A stretch of DNA of 64,000 nt, from positions 51,831-115,830 of IMG/VR virus record IMGVR_UViG_3300032323_000716, one strand, 5' to 3'. Position 1 is the first letter of the stretch; each line of letters begins with the position of its first letter. Below the pieces are notes generated by a model that saw only the letters and a list, made by a program, of their open reading frames with translations, made no database searches and was not told the origin of the DNA. Positions 1 to 8,816 of this stretch are shown one piece after another. Source of the DNA: a virus. Made by a program: the position numbers and the translations under genes.

Positions 1-414
1 ATCTTTAAGATGCGGCAATTCTATAACATCACCTGAAATTAATTTTCTACCTATTTTTTCTACAGTATCTTGAATGTGAAAAGTTATGAATATAGTATCA
101 TTCTGTAAAAATAAACCAAACTGACTGAGATTAAAATCTGTATCTTGTATGTTATATGCGCCACGAAGTATATAAACATCGGGATCGTATTTTCTATCAC
201 GATTTTCTAAAAACAATAGATCCTGTATTTGTGTTACATCCGTGGTTGCATAATTAGGAGTAGACGGTGTGTCCCCCTGCACAGATACACCTGGTCCTAG
301 ATACCTGTGTAGAAGCACATCGGTGCCGCCCACTTGGAACATTTCCCAGACAGTTTTATCTATGAATTTAAAGTCGTTGCCCTTTTGCGGGCGATACAGC
401 GAAAGTCTTGGCAT
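1..414 (-). CDS. gp14: Neck protein gp14-like, partial (C-terminus outside window)
   Basis: Open without a stop for 138 codons from an ATG at 414 down to the window edge, so the gene is cut by the window. The protein starts MPRLSLYRPQKG and has a central stretch resembling the T4 gp14 neck family (NIQDTDFNLSQFGLF, then SGDVIELPHLKD where T4 has a GDLIYFP-type segment). In T4, gp14 and gp13 form the neck that joins the filled head to the tail. Here it is transcribed divergently from gp13, while T4 has both genes in one direction. Identity is from motif recall, not alignment. Confidence 0.62.
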   Translation of the reverse strand, partial: MPRLSLYRPQKGNDFKFIDKTVWEMFQVGGTDVLLHRYLGPGVSVQGDTPSTPNYATTDVTQIQDLLFLENRDRKYDPDVYILRGAYNIQDTDFNLSQFGLFLQNDTIFITFHIQDTVEKIGRKLISGDVIELPHLKD

Positions 415-435
415 AGTAGTATATTTACCGCTACG

Positions 436-442
436 ATAAATA
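436..442 (+). promoter_or_regulatory. T4-type late promoter for gp13
   Basis: ATAAATA lies 5 bases before the gp13 ATG. This is the late promoter core read by the T4-type gp55 sigma factor. On the opposite strand the same gap carries GTAAATAT in front of the gp14-like gene, so the gap may fire both ways. Confidence 0.7.
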
Positions 443-447
443 CTGTT

Positions 448-1206
448 ATGAGCAACATAGATCAAGCCCGCCAATCCGTATATGACTATTGTAAAACCAT
501 GCTGGGCGATGGTATGATAGACATAGAATTAGATCCTGTACATTATGAAACAGCATTAAATAGATCTTTGGGAGTTTTTCGTCAACGATCTGATAATGCT
601 GTGGAAGAAAGTTACGCTTTTTTGACCCTAACACAGGATCAAAACGACTATATTTTGCCCAAAGAAATACAACAGGTCAGACAGATCTATAGACGCAGTA
701 TTGGTTCTCGAACTGGAACAGGATCCGGCGGCACAGTATTTGAACCCTTTAACCTAGCCTACACAAATACCTATTTGTTAAGTTCAACTAACATGGGTGG
801 TTTGTTGACCTATGAATTATTCGCACAGTATCAAGAACTAGTAGGTAAGATGTTTGGCTCATTTATTAACTTCAGTTTCAATCCTCAAACTAGAAAACTT
901 ACAATTTTTCAAAGACCTAGAGGAGAAGAAGAAGTCATGCTTTGGGTGTATAATCAACGTCCAGATTTTGCTATCATTGAAGATACCTATGCAGGACAAT
1001 GGATCAAAGATTATAGTCTAGCAAACTGCAAAATGATGCTAGGGCAAGCCCGCGAAAAGTTTTCACAGATTGCAGGACCCACAGGCGGTTCAAGTCTAAA
1101 CGGTGCGGCTATGAAATCAGAAGCCACTACTGATTTGGATAGATTAACCAAAGAATTGGAAACACTGGTATCTGGTGGTCACGGATATACTTGGATAACC
1201 GGTTGA
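448..1206 (+). CDS. gp13: Neck protein gp13 (head completion)
   Basis: 252 aa from the ATG at 448. An upstream in-frame start at 334 would cross the late promoter and the gp14 start, so 448 is preferred. T4 gp13 family: a neck protein that seals the head after DNA packaging and receives the tail. The protein begins with a helical MSNIDQARQSVYDYC segment, has the family-like SFNPQTRKLTIFQRPR strand turn near the middle, and ends in a Gly-rich tail (GGHGYTWITG). It stands as a single late gene, followed directly by the promoter of the kinase gene. Confidence 0.8.
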   Translation: MSNIDQARQSVYDYCKTMLGDGMIDIELDPVHYETALNRSLGVFRQRSDNAVEESYAFLTLTQDQNDYILPKEIQQVRQIYRRSIGSRTGTGSGGTVFEPFNLAYTNTYLLSSTNMGGLLTYELFAQYQELVGKMFGSFINFSFNPQTRKLTIFQRPRGEEEVMLWVYNQRPDFAIIEDTYAGQWIKDYSLANCKMMLGQAREKFSQIAGPTGGSSLNGAAMKSEATTDLDRLTKELETLVSGGHGYTWITG

Positions 1207-1232
1207 CATAATCTAAAACTATTTGTTATAAT
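1203..1232 (+). promoter_or_regulatory. Sigma70-type promoter for dNMP kinase
   Basis: TTGACA (1203-1208), 18-bp spacer, TATAAT (1227-1232). It gives host-polymerase (early) expression to a gene that sits among late genes. It overlaps the gp13 stop codon. Confidence 0.8.
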
Positions 1233-1252
1233 ATCCTTAATCGGAGGATATT

Positions 1253-1906
1253 ATGATCATAGGTATTTGCGGATTTATCGGCAGCGGCAAAGACACAGTC
1301 GCTGACTATCTTGTAAACTTTCACGAATTTAGACGAGAGTCATTTGCTAACACTCTTAAAGATGCTGTGAGTGCAGTGTTTGGTTGGGACCGAACCATGC
1401 TGGAAGGCAGAACTAAAGAAGCCAGAGAGTGGCGAGAGCAGGTAGATCCTTGGTGGGCTGCTAGACTTGATATGCCTACACTTACTCCTAGATGGGTACT
1501 ACAATATTGGGGTACAGAAGTATGCCGCAAAGCATTTCATGATGATATATGGATTGCTTCCCTAGAAAACAAAATTCGTAACTCGAAAGATCATGTGGTA
1601 ATTTCAGACTGCCGATTTCCCAACGAAATTAGTTCTATTAAAAATGCTGGTGGTCAAATAATTTGGGTACAGCGTGGTGAATTACCTGATTGGTATGATG
1701 TTGCTATAGATGCTAACCGTGGTAGTAATGTAGCGTTGAATGAACTTAAGATGCGTAAGATCCATGCTAGTGAAACTGCTTGGGTTGGCACAGACTTCGA
1801 TCATGTTATTGAAAATGACGGTGATATTTCTGATCTCTATACAAAGATTGCTTCAGTAATCAGCAATGAGGTCTCCTTGACGCCAGGTAATGCCCTCCTT
1901 GCCTAG
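1253..1906 (+). CDS. gp1: Deoxynucleoside monophosphate kinase (T4 gp1-like)
   Basis: 217 aa, near the 241 aa of T4 gp1. The enzyme phosphorylates dNMPs to dNDPs for phage DNA synthesis in the cytoplasm. The N-terminus carries a P-loop, GFIGSGKD (residues 7-14), followed by a family-like TLKDAVSAVFGW segment and an acidic VVISDCRFPNE strand that suits the second nucleotide-binding Asp. A strong GGAGGATATT site precedes the ATG. It has its own early promoter, unlike the flanking late genes. Its 3' end overlaps the convergent HNH-like gene. Confidence 0.88.
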   Translation: MIIGICGFIGSGKDTVADYLVNFHEFRRESFANTLKDAVSAVFGWDRTMLEGRTKEAREWREQVDPWWAARLDMPTLTPRWVLQYWGTEVCRKAFHDDIWIASLENKIRNSKDHVVISDCRFPNEISSIKNAGGQIIWVQRGELPDWYDVAIDANRGSNVALNELKMRKIHASETAWVGTDFDHVIENDGDISDLYTKIASVISNEVSLTPGNALLA

Positions 1907-2191
1907 AGTTTGGGCGCAGTTAGCACATACAGTTTTTAAGTTACTGGTTCTGCAGTTGTCGAGGTTTCCGTCTACATGAAACACTCGAAATACCTCTTTG
2001 TGCGGACTGCGGAACCCGCATTTATCGCAGGTATTTTTCATCCTATAGCCTGATCTGTACCACCTAGGTATACCATGATAATCTCCATGGGTTAAACAGG
2101 CTTCGCAGAGACTACGATAATAGATCCTATTGCCTTTTTTATAGTTTATGGCTTTGGGTCTTAGGCTACATTTGGCGCAAAGTGGTCTCAT
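1853..2191 (-). CDS. HNH-like zinc endonuclease
   Basis: Two CxxC zinc pairs and a short HNH core: CDKCGF, FHVDGNLDNC, NLKTVCANC. This matches the His-x-Asp-Gly / Asn / CxxC layout of small phage HNH proteins. The last His of the usual CxxCH is replaced (CANCAQ), so nuclease activity is uncertain. The start at 2191 (112 aa, MRPLCAKC) is preferred over 2275 because it is preceded by AAGGTG and a TAAATA element. The gene overlaps the kinase 3' end tail to tail by 54 bases, which suggests insertion between gp1 and gp18. Confidence 0.68.
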   Translation of the reverse strand: MRPLCAKCSLRPKAINYKKGNRIYYRSLCEACLTHGDYHGIPRWYRSGYRMKNTCDKCGFRSPHKEVFRVFHVDGNLDNCRTSNLKTVCANCAQTLGKEGITWRQGDLIADY

Positions 2192-2258
2192 AAAATTATT
2201 TACACCTTTTCTTCCCCTTTTTAAATAAGGCATAGACAGCCGTTTTTGGCAATAGCCG

Positions 2259-2267
2259 CTAAATAAT
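2259..2267 (+). promoter_or_regulatory. Late promoter for gp18
   Basis: CTAAATAAT about 30 bases before the gp18 start. It departs by one base from the ATAAATA core. An AGGAG site follows next to the ATG. Confidence 0.5.
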
Positions 2268-2296
2268 ATGAGCAACTATTACCAGGAGATTAGGGA

Positions 2297-5200
2297 ATGG
2301 CACTAACATCACCAGGCGTACAAGTTACGGTAATTGACGAGAGTTTTTATACACCAGCAGAACCTGGTACTACTCCTCTTATTGTAATCGCTACAGCACA
2401 GGATAAATCAAATGCAGCAGGCACCGGCACTGCTGTAGGCACTACAGCCTCGAATGTCAATAAAGCATTCAAGATTACTAGCCAGAGGGAACTTGTAGAT
2501 ACCTTTGGTGTTCCATTTTTTGAACAGACTGCATCAGCAAGTCCTGTACACGGTGGAGAACGAAACGAATACGGTTTATTAGCAGCATACAGTTACCTAG
2601 GGGTAAGCAATGCAGCATTTATAGTTCGTGCAGACGTTGATCTAGCAGAACTAGCAGGACAAACATCCGCCCCGGGAGCAGAGCCAGCAAATGGCAAATG
2701 GTGGTTAGATACATTGTCAACATCTTGGGGTATCCAAGAGTGGAATGGCGCTGCATCGACTGTGGTTGGCGGTCAAAAATTCGCTAACAAAGTTCCGTTG
2801 GTTTTAACTGACGAAGATTTTAGCAAGTTAGACGGTGATCCTTTTGACCCTTTACCATCAGTAGGATCTGTGGGAGACTATGCAATAGTAGCACAAACTA
2901 TTGGCGCCGACTCCCCAGTAGAAACCAAAGAAAATATCAAATTATGGTATAAGAGTGCAGGCAATGGCGGCCTAGGCGACCGAGGCGTTACTGCAGGTAC
3001 TTGGGTACTAGTTGGTTCACCAGAATGGAAAGCCAGCCACCCAGCAGTTCAAGGCACTACAGCAGTATCAAGTGCTGTATCACACGATAATTTAGTTCTT
3101 AATGGCACGCCGATCACTGCAGGAAGTAGATCGGCCTCTACGTTGGCCACTGCAATTAATGGTCTAGCACCAGTTGGTATTTCTGCACAAGCAGTTAACA
3201 ACAGATTGTATATCTATTCAGATGGTACTTCAGTATCAGACGGTAGCACAACATCAGTAGACGGAGCATTAACTTTAGAAGGTAATTGGACACCGTTCGG
3301 TATTACCGCAGGTACATATTACTCACCTAAATTACAACAAACTCCTCATACACAGGTTCCTGCATTTAAGTCAACAGACGGTGCACCAAGACCAACAGGA
3401 TCAGTTTGGATTAAGACAACAACCCCAAATAGCGGTTCTAGATGGGTAATCAAGCGTTGGAATAGTGCAACTCAATTATGGGTAAGTTATTCTGCTCCTT
3501 TATATGCAACTACTAATTCTGCATTATACGGTTTAGATCGTAGCGGTGGTGGTATCAATATTGATCAAGAAGAAATTTTTGTACAAACTAATGCTACTGA
3601 AAGCAGCGGCAATGACAACAGTCCAGATACAGCAGAATATAGAATTTGGAGACGTGGCGGCCAAGGTGCTACAACTATCGAATCTGGTATTATTACAACA
3701 GCCACTTTCGGTACAGTTTCAGGTAATAGTTTTACTTTAAAACAAAGCCATCCTGGCTACGAAAGTTTGATTCAAACCACAGTTACTTTTAATTCAGCCA
3801 GTGATGCAGAAAGTGATGCACAGGCATTTGCAGCAGCAATTAACTCGGCAAACTTTGGATTTGATAATACTGATCCAGCCAGCCCTATTGCTTACACAAA
3901 TTATATCACAGCAGAAGTTACAGCAACTAACACAGTGATAGTAAGACATACAGCCGGCGGCGACATTAGATTCACAGACGGCACTGGAACTCCTATTGTT
4001 TCAGCATTTGGAACTGGTTACAGTCTTGAAGACCAAGATGGCACAGTTAACTTTTATGCATCAGGCAACGGAACAGAGTATATCGCAACTTTGTGGAAAC
4101 CGTTGGCCACAGAAAACTTTGCTGCTCAAGGAGATCAACCTCTAGCAGAAGCAGCCGACGGACAATTATGGTACAATCCTAATTTCTCTGAAGTTGATAT
4201 TATGGTTCATAATGGTAACACATGGGTTGGCTATAAGAACACACATTCATTATACACAGGAACTGATCCAGAAGGTGCTATTGTAAGTGCCAGCGAACCA
4301 ACAGCGCAGAGCGACGGCACAGCACTAGTAGATAACGATCTATGGATTAGTACAGCAGATCTTGAAAATTATCCTGCTATCTACAGATATACAAATGCAG
4401 GAACAACTTCTGCAGCATGGACATTGATTGATAAAACCGATCAAACCACAGAAGACGGTATCCTGTTTGCAGATGCTCGTTGGAATACTGACGGCGGATC
4501 AGGCGATGCAACTATTATTGAATTGCTAACCAGCAATTTCTTAGACTTTGATGCTCCAGATCCTGCACTATATCCAAAAGGTATGTTACTATGGAACCTA
4601 CGTAGAAGCGGTGGTAACGTTAAGCGTTATCAAAACAACTACGTTAATACAGCAGAAAACAATCCAAGATTCCAAGCGTCAAGAGCAGCAAATGGTTTAG
4701 ATCCTATTCTAGGCGATGCAATGACATCTTATTGGTCTGATCGTTGGACTACTGCTTCTCCAAACAACGAAGACGGTTCAGGATCATTTGGTCGCAAGGC
4801 TCAACGTGCTTTAGTTGTACAAAAACTAAAGAGCACAATTGATACAAGTTCAGAGATTCGCGACGAAGAGCGCAGAAACTTTAACTTAATTGCTTGCCCA
4901 GGATATCCAGAGACTCTAAGTAACTTGATTAACTTGAACTTAGATCGTGGCCTAACAGCGTTCGTAGTTGGTGACACACCATTGCGCTTGCCAGCAGATG
5001 CTACAAGCCTAACAGCATGGGGTACTAACGCTAATGGCGCATTAGACAACGGCGATACTGGCATTGTTAGTTACGATGAATATTGTGCTGTTTATTATCC
5101 AAACGGATTTACCACAGACCTAGGCGGTTCAAACGCAGTTGTTCCAGCATCGCACATGATGCTAAGAACAATCGCCCTAAGCGATCAAGTTTCTTATCCA

Positions 5201-5725
5201 TGGTTTGCACCAGCAGGCACACGTCGTGGCGGTATTACTAACGCAACAGCAGTTGGTTATATCGATTCTAATACTGGTGAATTCCAAAGCATAGCATTGA
5301 ATGAAGGTCAACGTGATACATTGTATGATCTAAAGGTAAATCCAATTCCGTTCTTTGTTGGTGTTGGTTTAGTTGCCTATGGTCAAAAGACTCGTGCAAG
5401 AAACGCAAGTGCATTGGATCGTATCAACGTAGCACGTTTGGTAGTATATCTACGCAGCCAATTACAAAAACTGGCTCGTCCATATATCTTTGAACCAAAT
5501 GATAAGATTACCAGAGACGAAATTAAAGGTGCAGTAGAAAGTCTATTGTTAGAATTGGTAGGCTTAAGAGCACTTTATGACTTTGCTGTGGTCTGCGATG
5601 AATCAAACAACACTGATGCTAGAATCGATCGTAATGAATTGTATGTAGATATTGCTATCGAGCCAACCAAAGCAGTTGAGTTCATCTACATACCATTGCG
5701 TATTAAGAACACAGGAGAGATTTAA
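2297..5725 (+). CDS. gp18: Contractile tail sheath protein gp18, enlarged
   Basis: 1142 aa against 659 aa in T4. It polymerises around the tail tube and contracts to drive DNA injection. The N-terminal SPGVQVTVIDES and the C-terminal third (GQKTRARNASALDRINVARLVVYL, then ELYVDIAIEPTKAVEFI) are clearly sheath-like and would form the conserved core. The extra length lies between about residues 130 and 800, in Thr/Ser/Ala-rich, beta-type sequence with repeated GxxWxxxxT-like strands (for example WWLDTLSTSWGIQEWNG). These are probably surface domains decorating the sheath. An AGGAG site lies close to the ATG. gp19 follows after two bases. Confidence 0.93.
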   Translation: MALTSPGVQVTVIDESFYTPAEPGTTPLIVIATAQDKSNAAGTGTAVGTTASNVNKAFKITSQRELVDTFGVPFFEQTASASPVHGGERNEYGLLAAYSYLGVSNAAFIVRADVDLAELAGQTSAPGAEPANGKWWLDTLSTSWGIQEWNGAASTVVGGQKFANKVPLVLTDEDFSKLDGDPFDPLPSVGSVGDYAIVAQTIGADSPVETKENIKLWYKSAGNGGLGDRGVTAGTWVLVGSPEWKASHPAVQGTTAVSSAVSHDNLVLNGTPITAGSRSASTLATAINGLAPVGISAQAVNNRLYIYSDGTSVSDGSTTSVDGALTLEGNWTPFGITAGTYYSPKLQQTPHTQVPAFKSTDGAPRPTGSVWIKTTTPNSGSRWVIKRWNSATQLWVSYSAPLYATTNSALYGLDRSGGGINIDQEEIFVQTNATESSGNDNSPDTAEYRIWRRGGQGATTIESGIITTATFGTVSGNSFTLKQSHPGYESLIQTTVTFNSASDAESDAQAFAAAINSANFGFDNTDPASPIAYTNYITAEVTATNTVIVRHTAGGDIRFTDGTGTPIVSAFGTGYSLEDQDGTVNFYASGNGTEYIATLWKPLATENFAAQGDQPLAEAADGQLWYNPNFSEVDIMVHNGNTWVGYKNTHSLYTGTDPEGAIVSASEPTAQSDGTALVDNDLWISTADLENYPAIYRYTNAGTTSAAWTLIDKTDQTTEDGILFADARWNTDGGSGDATIIELLTSNFLDFDAPDPALYPKGMLLWNLRRSGGNVKRYQNNYVNTAENNPRFQASRAANGLDPILGDAMTSYWSDRWTTASPNNEDGSGSFGRKAQRALVVQKLKSTIDTSSEIRDEERRNFNLIACPGYPETLSNLINLNLDRGLTAFVVGDTPLRLPADATSLTAWGTNANGALDNGDTGIVSYDEYCAVYYPNGFTTDLGGSNAVVPASHMMLRTIALSDQVSYPWFAPAGTRRGGITNATAVGYIDSNTGEFQSIALNEGQRDTLYDLKVNPIPFFVGVGLVAYGQKTRARNASALDRINVARLVVYLRSQLQKLARPYIFEPNDKITRDEIKGAVESLLLELVGLRALYDFAVVCDESNNTDARIDRNELYVDIAIEPTKAVEFIYIPLRIKNTGEI

Positions 5726-5727
5726 AA

Positions 5728-6369
5728 ATGGCACTAACTTCACTTAATAGAATTTCAGTTCCGACTAGTAACGGCAACAGCGGCACCGCGCTGCTGATGC
5801 CTAAACTACAGTATCGCTTTAGAGTGATATTGTTAGGTTTCGGAGTAGAGGCCAGCACCGAATTGACCAAACAGGTCAGCGATGTAAAACGTCCTACAGT
5901 GACTTTTGAAGAGATGGAAATTCCTATCTACAATTCAAAAGTTAAACTAGCAGGTAAACCAAACTGGGATGATGTAACCATTAACCTACGTGATGATGCT
6001 AACGGCCAAGTTCAGAAACTAGTTGGTCAGCAGATTCAGAAACAATTTGATTTCATGGAACAGGCAAGTGCTCGTTCAGGTATCGATTATAAGTTCCAAA
6101 CTAACATTGAAATGTTAGATGGCGGTAACGGTGCTTTAGAACCAAGCATCCTTGAGAAGTGGGAACTATATGGTTGTTTCTTATCTAGCGTCGACTACGG
6201 TGAGGCTAATTATGCTAACAACGAGCCAATGACTGTCGCACTAACATTGAAATATGATAATGCTGTGCAGTTTGCTGGTGCAAATGGAGCAGGTCCAGAG
6301 CGTGGCATTGGTGCAGTAGTAGGAAGAACACTAGGCGAAGCAGTAACAGGAAGAAGCGGCGCAGCCTAA
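5728..6369 (+). CDS. gp19: Tail tube protein gp19
   Basis: 213 aa against 163 aa in T4. It forms the inner tube of the contractile tail. It starts MALTSLNRISVP and has the tube-fold beta pattern (LQYRFRVILLGFG, VKLAGKPNWDDVTINLRDD, YANNEPMTVALTLKYDNA). It ends in a short Gly/Ala-rich tail. Coupled to gp18 by a two-base gap and closed by a strong terminator. Confidence 0.92.
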   Translation: MALTSLNRISVPTSNGNSGTALLMPKLQYRFRVILLGFGVEASTELTKQVSDVKRPTVTFEEMEIPIYNSKVKLAGKPNWDDVTINLRDDANGQVQKLVGQQIQKQFDFMEQASARSGIDYKFQTNIEMLDGGNGALEPSILEKWELYGCFLSSVDYGEANYANNEPMTVALTLKYDNAVQFAGANGAGPERGIGAVVGRTLGEAVTGRSGAA

Positions 6370-6390
6370 TAGTCTTATTGACTAATAAAG

Positions 6391-6415
6391 AACCCGGACT
6401 TTTCCGGGTTTTTTT
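6391..6415 (+). terminator. Rho-independent terminator after gp19
   Basis: Seven-base-pair stem AACCCGG / CCGGGTT with a six-base loop and a T run. It ends the gp18-gp19 transcript. Confidence 0.9.
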
Positions 6416-6420
6416 ATGGC

Positions 6421-6427
6421 ATAAATA
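6421..6427 (+). promoter_or_regulatory. Late promoter
   Basis: ATAAATA five bases before the ATG at 6433, directly after the gp19 terminator. Confidence 0.75.
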
Positions 6428-6432
6428 TTTGT

Positions 6433-7515
6433 ATGGCCAATAAATTTACAAGATTTCTTACCGGTGTCGGCGACGGACTACTTAAACCCAAAGGTGGTCT
6501 AGCCGATTGGCGACACGCATCGAGACTGTTTTTAGACAACGGTTATCGATTAGCGCCTCGTACCAAATTTCTATACTATGTGAGATTTGAAATAGATAAA
6601 AATATTCTTACATCTCCGGTGTTTAGCAATAAACACGCAGACGAGATTGGTTATTTGATTAAGACCACAGACTTACCTAAATTTAAATTTGAAACTGTAA
6701 CAAAGAATCAATACAATCGCAAAAAGATTTTCTACAAAAATTTCTCATACGATGCTATCGATATGACGTTTCATGATGATAGTGCTGGCGTAATAAATGC
6801 GTTATGGGCATTGTATATGGGATCATATGTGCAGGATAGACACAATCCAGATAGGGCATTTTTTAAAACAGCACTAAGGCCCGAAGGCTCAGTGGTTGAC
6901 AGTTTTCGTTATGGTCTAGACCGACAAGGTCGTAGCACAGACTTTTTTAAATCTATTAGCATCTATACAATGAGCCGTAGAAGATTTCTCGGGTACACAT
7001 TGCTTAATCCAAAAATTACGTCCTGGAATCACGGTAATATGGATTATGCCGCCAGTGAATTTAACGAAAATTCTATGACTATAGAATATGAATCTGTAGC
7101 ATATAGCACAGGTAATGTTTCTAGAAATAGTCCAAAGGGATTCGCTAATCTCTATTATGATAATGTACCTAGTCCGTTGTCAGTGGCTGGTGGCGGTACA
7201 GCCACACTATTAGGCGAAGGCGGCGTACTTGACGGATTAGAATCCATATTCGGCGATGTTGCAGGCGGTGGAGCATTTGGTAGTGTAGGAGGTTTCTTAG
7301 GTACTGCTATTAAAACTATTAATACTGCAAAAAATTTCAAGAGTCTTTCTAAAGAAGGTCTAAGACAAGAAGCCATCAATGTATTAGCAAGTCCCACAAC
7401 ATTAAGAAACACAGTTAATACTATAGGAGGAGTTGTAGGTGCTGCTTTTCCTAAAAATTCTGGTACTGAAACTACTACAACAGCATCTCAGAAAAATCTA
7501 TTAGGAGGAGATTAA
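6433..7515 (+). CDS. Tail-tube-fold structural protein (tube initiator / baseplate type)
   Basis: 360 aa. The first 240 residues look like a tube-fold protein of the gp19/gp48/gp54 type: RTKFLYYVRFEID, an edge segment IDMTFHDDSAGVINALWALY, and NENSMTIEYESVAYSTG near the end of the domain. The last 110 residues are Gly/Ala/Thr-rich and low in complexity. In T4, gp48 and gp54 cap the baseplate and start tube polymerisation. The position just after gp19 fits such a role. I cannot tell which of these it matches, so the name stays general. Confidence 0.6.
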   Translation: MANKFTRFLTGVGDGLLKPKGGLADWRHASRLFLDNGYRLAPRTKFLYYVRFEIDKNILTSPVFSNKHADEIGYLIKTTDLPKFKFETVTKNQYNRKKIFYKNFSYDAIDMTFHDDSAGVINALWALYMGSYVQDRHNPDRAFFKTALRPEGSVVDSFRYGLDRQGRSTDFFKSISIYTMSRRRFLGYTLLNPKITSWNHGNMDYAASEFNENSMTIEYESVAYSTGNVSRNSPKGFANLYYDNVPSPLSVAGGGTATLLGEGGVLDGLESIFGDVAGGGAFGSVGGFLGTAIKTINTAKNFKSLSKEGLRQEAINVLASPTTLRNTVNTIGGVVGAAFPKNSGTETTTTASQKNLLGGD

Positions 7516-7516
7516 T

Positions 7517-7888
7517 ATGGCATTGACCAATCTTCCAATTAAACAAGATGCTGACAGTGCATCCGCCACTAAAGCATTTTTTGAAACATACGGCAATCTA
7601 CAATTAGAATTTACAGCCAACGAAGTTTCTGCTGCTATAGCCTTTTTTCAAAGCAGAGGCTTTTCAGACGACGCTGCTATAATTACTGCACAGGTATTAT
7701 TGCAGCAGGCTAAGATTGATGGGGTGTCAGTGTTTAAAATATTAGATACACTAAAAACTTTTGACGGTGTGCAGATTAGCGCACTGGTAGCCGAAATATT
7801 AAATAACAACAGAAACATAACCAGCGTACTAGGTTACAAAGTAGTTTCTGTTGAAAAACAAAATCAAACAAGAAATATCTATGCCTAA
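7517..7888 (+). CDS. Putative virion protein, unknown function
   Basis: 123 aa, starting MALTNLPIKQDADSASATKAFFETYG. The body is helical (SAAIAFFQSRGFSDDAAIITAQVLLQQAK). An AGGAGGAG site overlaps the end of the preceding gene. It is cotranscribed with the tube-fold protein and its end overlaps gp4 by 8 bases, so a late structural or assembly role is likely. No family recognised. Confidence 0.6.
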   Translation: MALTNLPIKQDADSASATKAFFETYGNLQLEFTANEVSAAIAFFQSRGFSDDAAIITAQVLLQQAKIDGVSVFKILDTLKTFDGVQISALVAEILNNNRNITSVLGYKVVSVEKQNQTRNIYA

Positions 7889-8321
7889 ATTTGCTCAGGG
7901 TCGCTTTGAAATGAAGAACCCTGACAAGTATGTAGGGAAGAAAACTCCACTGGCTCGCAGTAGTTGGGAATTTGTTTTCATGCGTATGTTAGATGAACAC
8001 CCCGGAGTAGAAAATTGGGCTAGTGAAAGTATACAAATACCTTACAGAGATCCGCTGACTGGCAGATATACAATTTATGTTCCTGATTTTTTTATAGTAT
8101 ATAAAGATAAAAACGGAAAAAAACATGCAGAAGTAGTAGAAGTTAAACCTAGCAATCAAATGATGTTAGAACGTGTGGGTAAGAGTCTTTATAATCAAGA
8201 ACAATACATAAAAAATATGGCTAAATGGGAAGCCGCAAATGCTTGGTGTAAACAGCAGAGCGTGAAATTTCGAGTAATTAACGAAGATGACATTTTCCAT
8301 CAAGGTGGGAAACGCAGATAA
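7881..8321 (+). CDS. gp4: Head completion protein gp4
   Basis: 146 aa from the internal ATG at 7881 (MPKFAQGRF). The longer frame from 7851 adds ten residues that only overlap the previous gene. T4 gp4 family: needed to complete DNA-filled heads, related to small PD-(D/E)XK nucleases. Visible landmarks are the start QGRFEMKNPDKYVG, RSSWEFVFMRMLDEHPGV, the strand YVPDFFIVYKD and VVEVKPSNQ. The D and E-x-K of the last two are the likely nuclease core. Confidence 0.85.
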   Translation: MPKFAQGRFEMKNPDKYVGKKTPLARSSWEFVFMRMLDEHPGVENWASESIQIPYRDPLTGRYTIYVPDFFIVYKDKNGKKHAEVVEVKPSNQMMLERVGKSLYNQEQYIKNMAKWEAANAWCKQQSVKFRVINEDDIFHQGGKRR

Positions 8322-8328
8322 GTATAGT

Positions 8329-8808
8329 ATGACTAAAAAATTAGAAGAATTATTTAATCTAGAATCTGATGCCGAAAAGCCCACTGAAGTTGTAGAGCCA
8401 GTCAAAGAGCATCAGGAAGTTCGAAGCCTTGATGAAAGTTACAAAGCAGTGGCTGAAATAACCAAAGGTTTACCACAGATTAAAGAATTGGACGAATTAG
8501 ACGATAAAGAATTAGACAGTCTAGCAAAAAAAGCAGAAGACGCCTATGATGATCTTATGGATTTAGGCATGAATGTGGAAGTTAGGTATAGCGGACGTAT
8601 TTTTGAAGTAGCGGGAACTATGTTAAAAAACGCTATAGATGCTAAATCCGCTAAAATAGAGAAAAAATTAAAAGCAGTTGATCTTCAGTTGAAAAAGTAT
8701 AAGATAGATAAAGACAACAACGAAGACCCTAACGATGTTATTAACGGACAGGGTTACATCATAACAGATCGTAACGAACTGCTGAAAAAACTAGGCAATA
8801 AGGAATAA
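8329..8808 (+). CDS. gp16: Terminase small subunit gp16
   Basis: 159 aa from the ATG at 8329 (MTKKLEELFNLESD). The longer frame from 8287 overlaps gp4. It is a helical, charged protein with the gp16 central block (DSLAKKAEDAYDDLMDLG, then GRIFEVAGTMLKNAIDAKSAKI) that forms the DNA-binding, ring-forming coiled region. It recruits gp17 to concatemer DNA for packaging. A weak late element (ATAAGTA, 8318-8324) precedes it. Confidence 0.78.
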   Translation: MTKKLEELFNLESDAEKPTEVVEPVKEHQEVRSLDESYKAVAEITKGLPQIKELDELDDKELDSLAKKAEDAYDDLMDLGMNVEVRYSGRIFEVAGTMLKNAIDAKSAKIEKKLKAVDLQLKKYKIDKDNNEDPNDVINGQGYIITDRNELLKKLGNKE

Positions 8809-8811
8809 ATA
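8805..8811 (+). promoter_or_regulatory. Late promoter
   Basis: ATAAATA overlapping the gp16 stop region and five bases before the ATG at 8817. Confidence 0.75.
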
Positions 8812-8816
8812 CACAT

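Noticed and set aside
4801-5064. - strand frame opposite gp18
   Set aside because: Shadow of the conserved C-terminal sheath domain.
7155-7412. 85-codon - strand frame opposite the tube-fold protein
   Set aside because: Low-complexity Pro/Ser product from the Gly-rich coding tail of the + strand gene.
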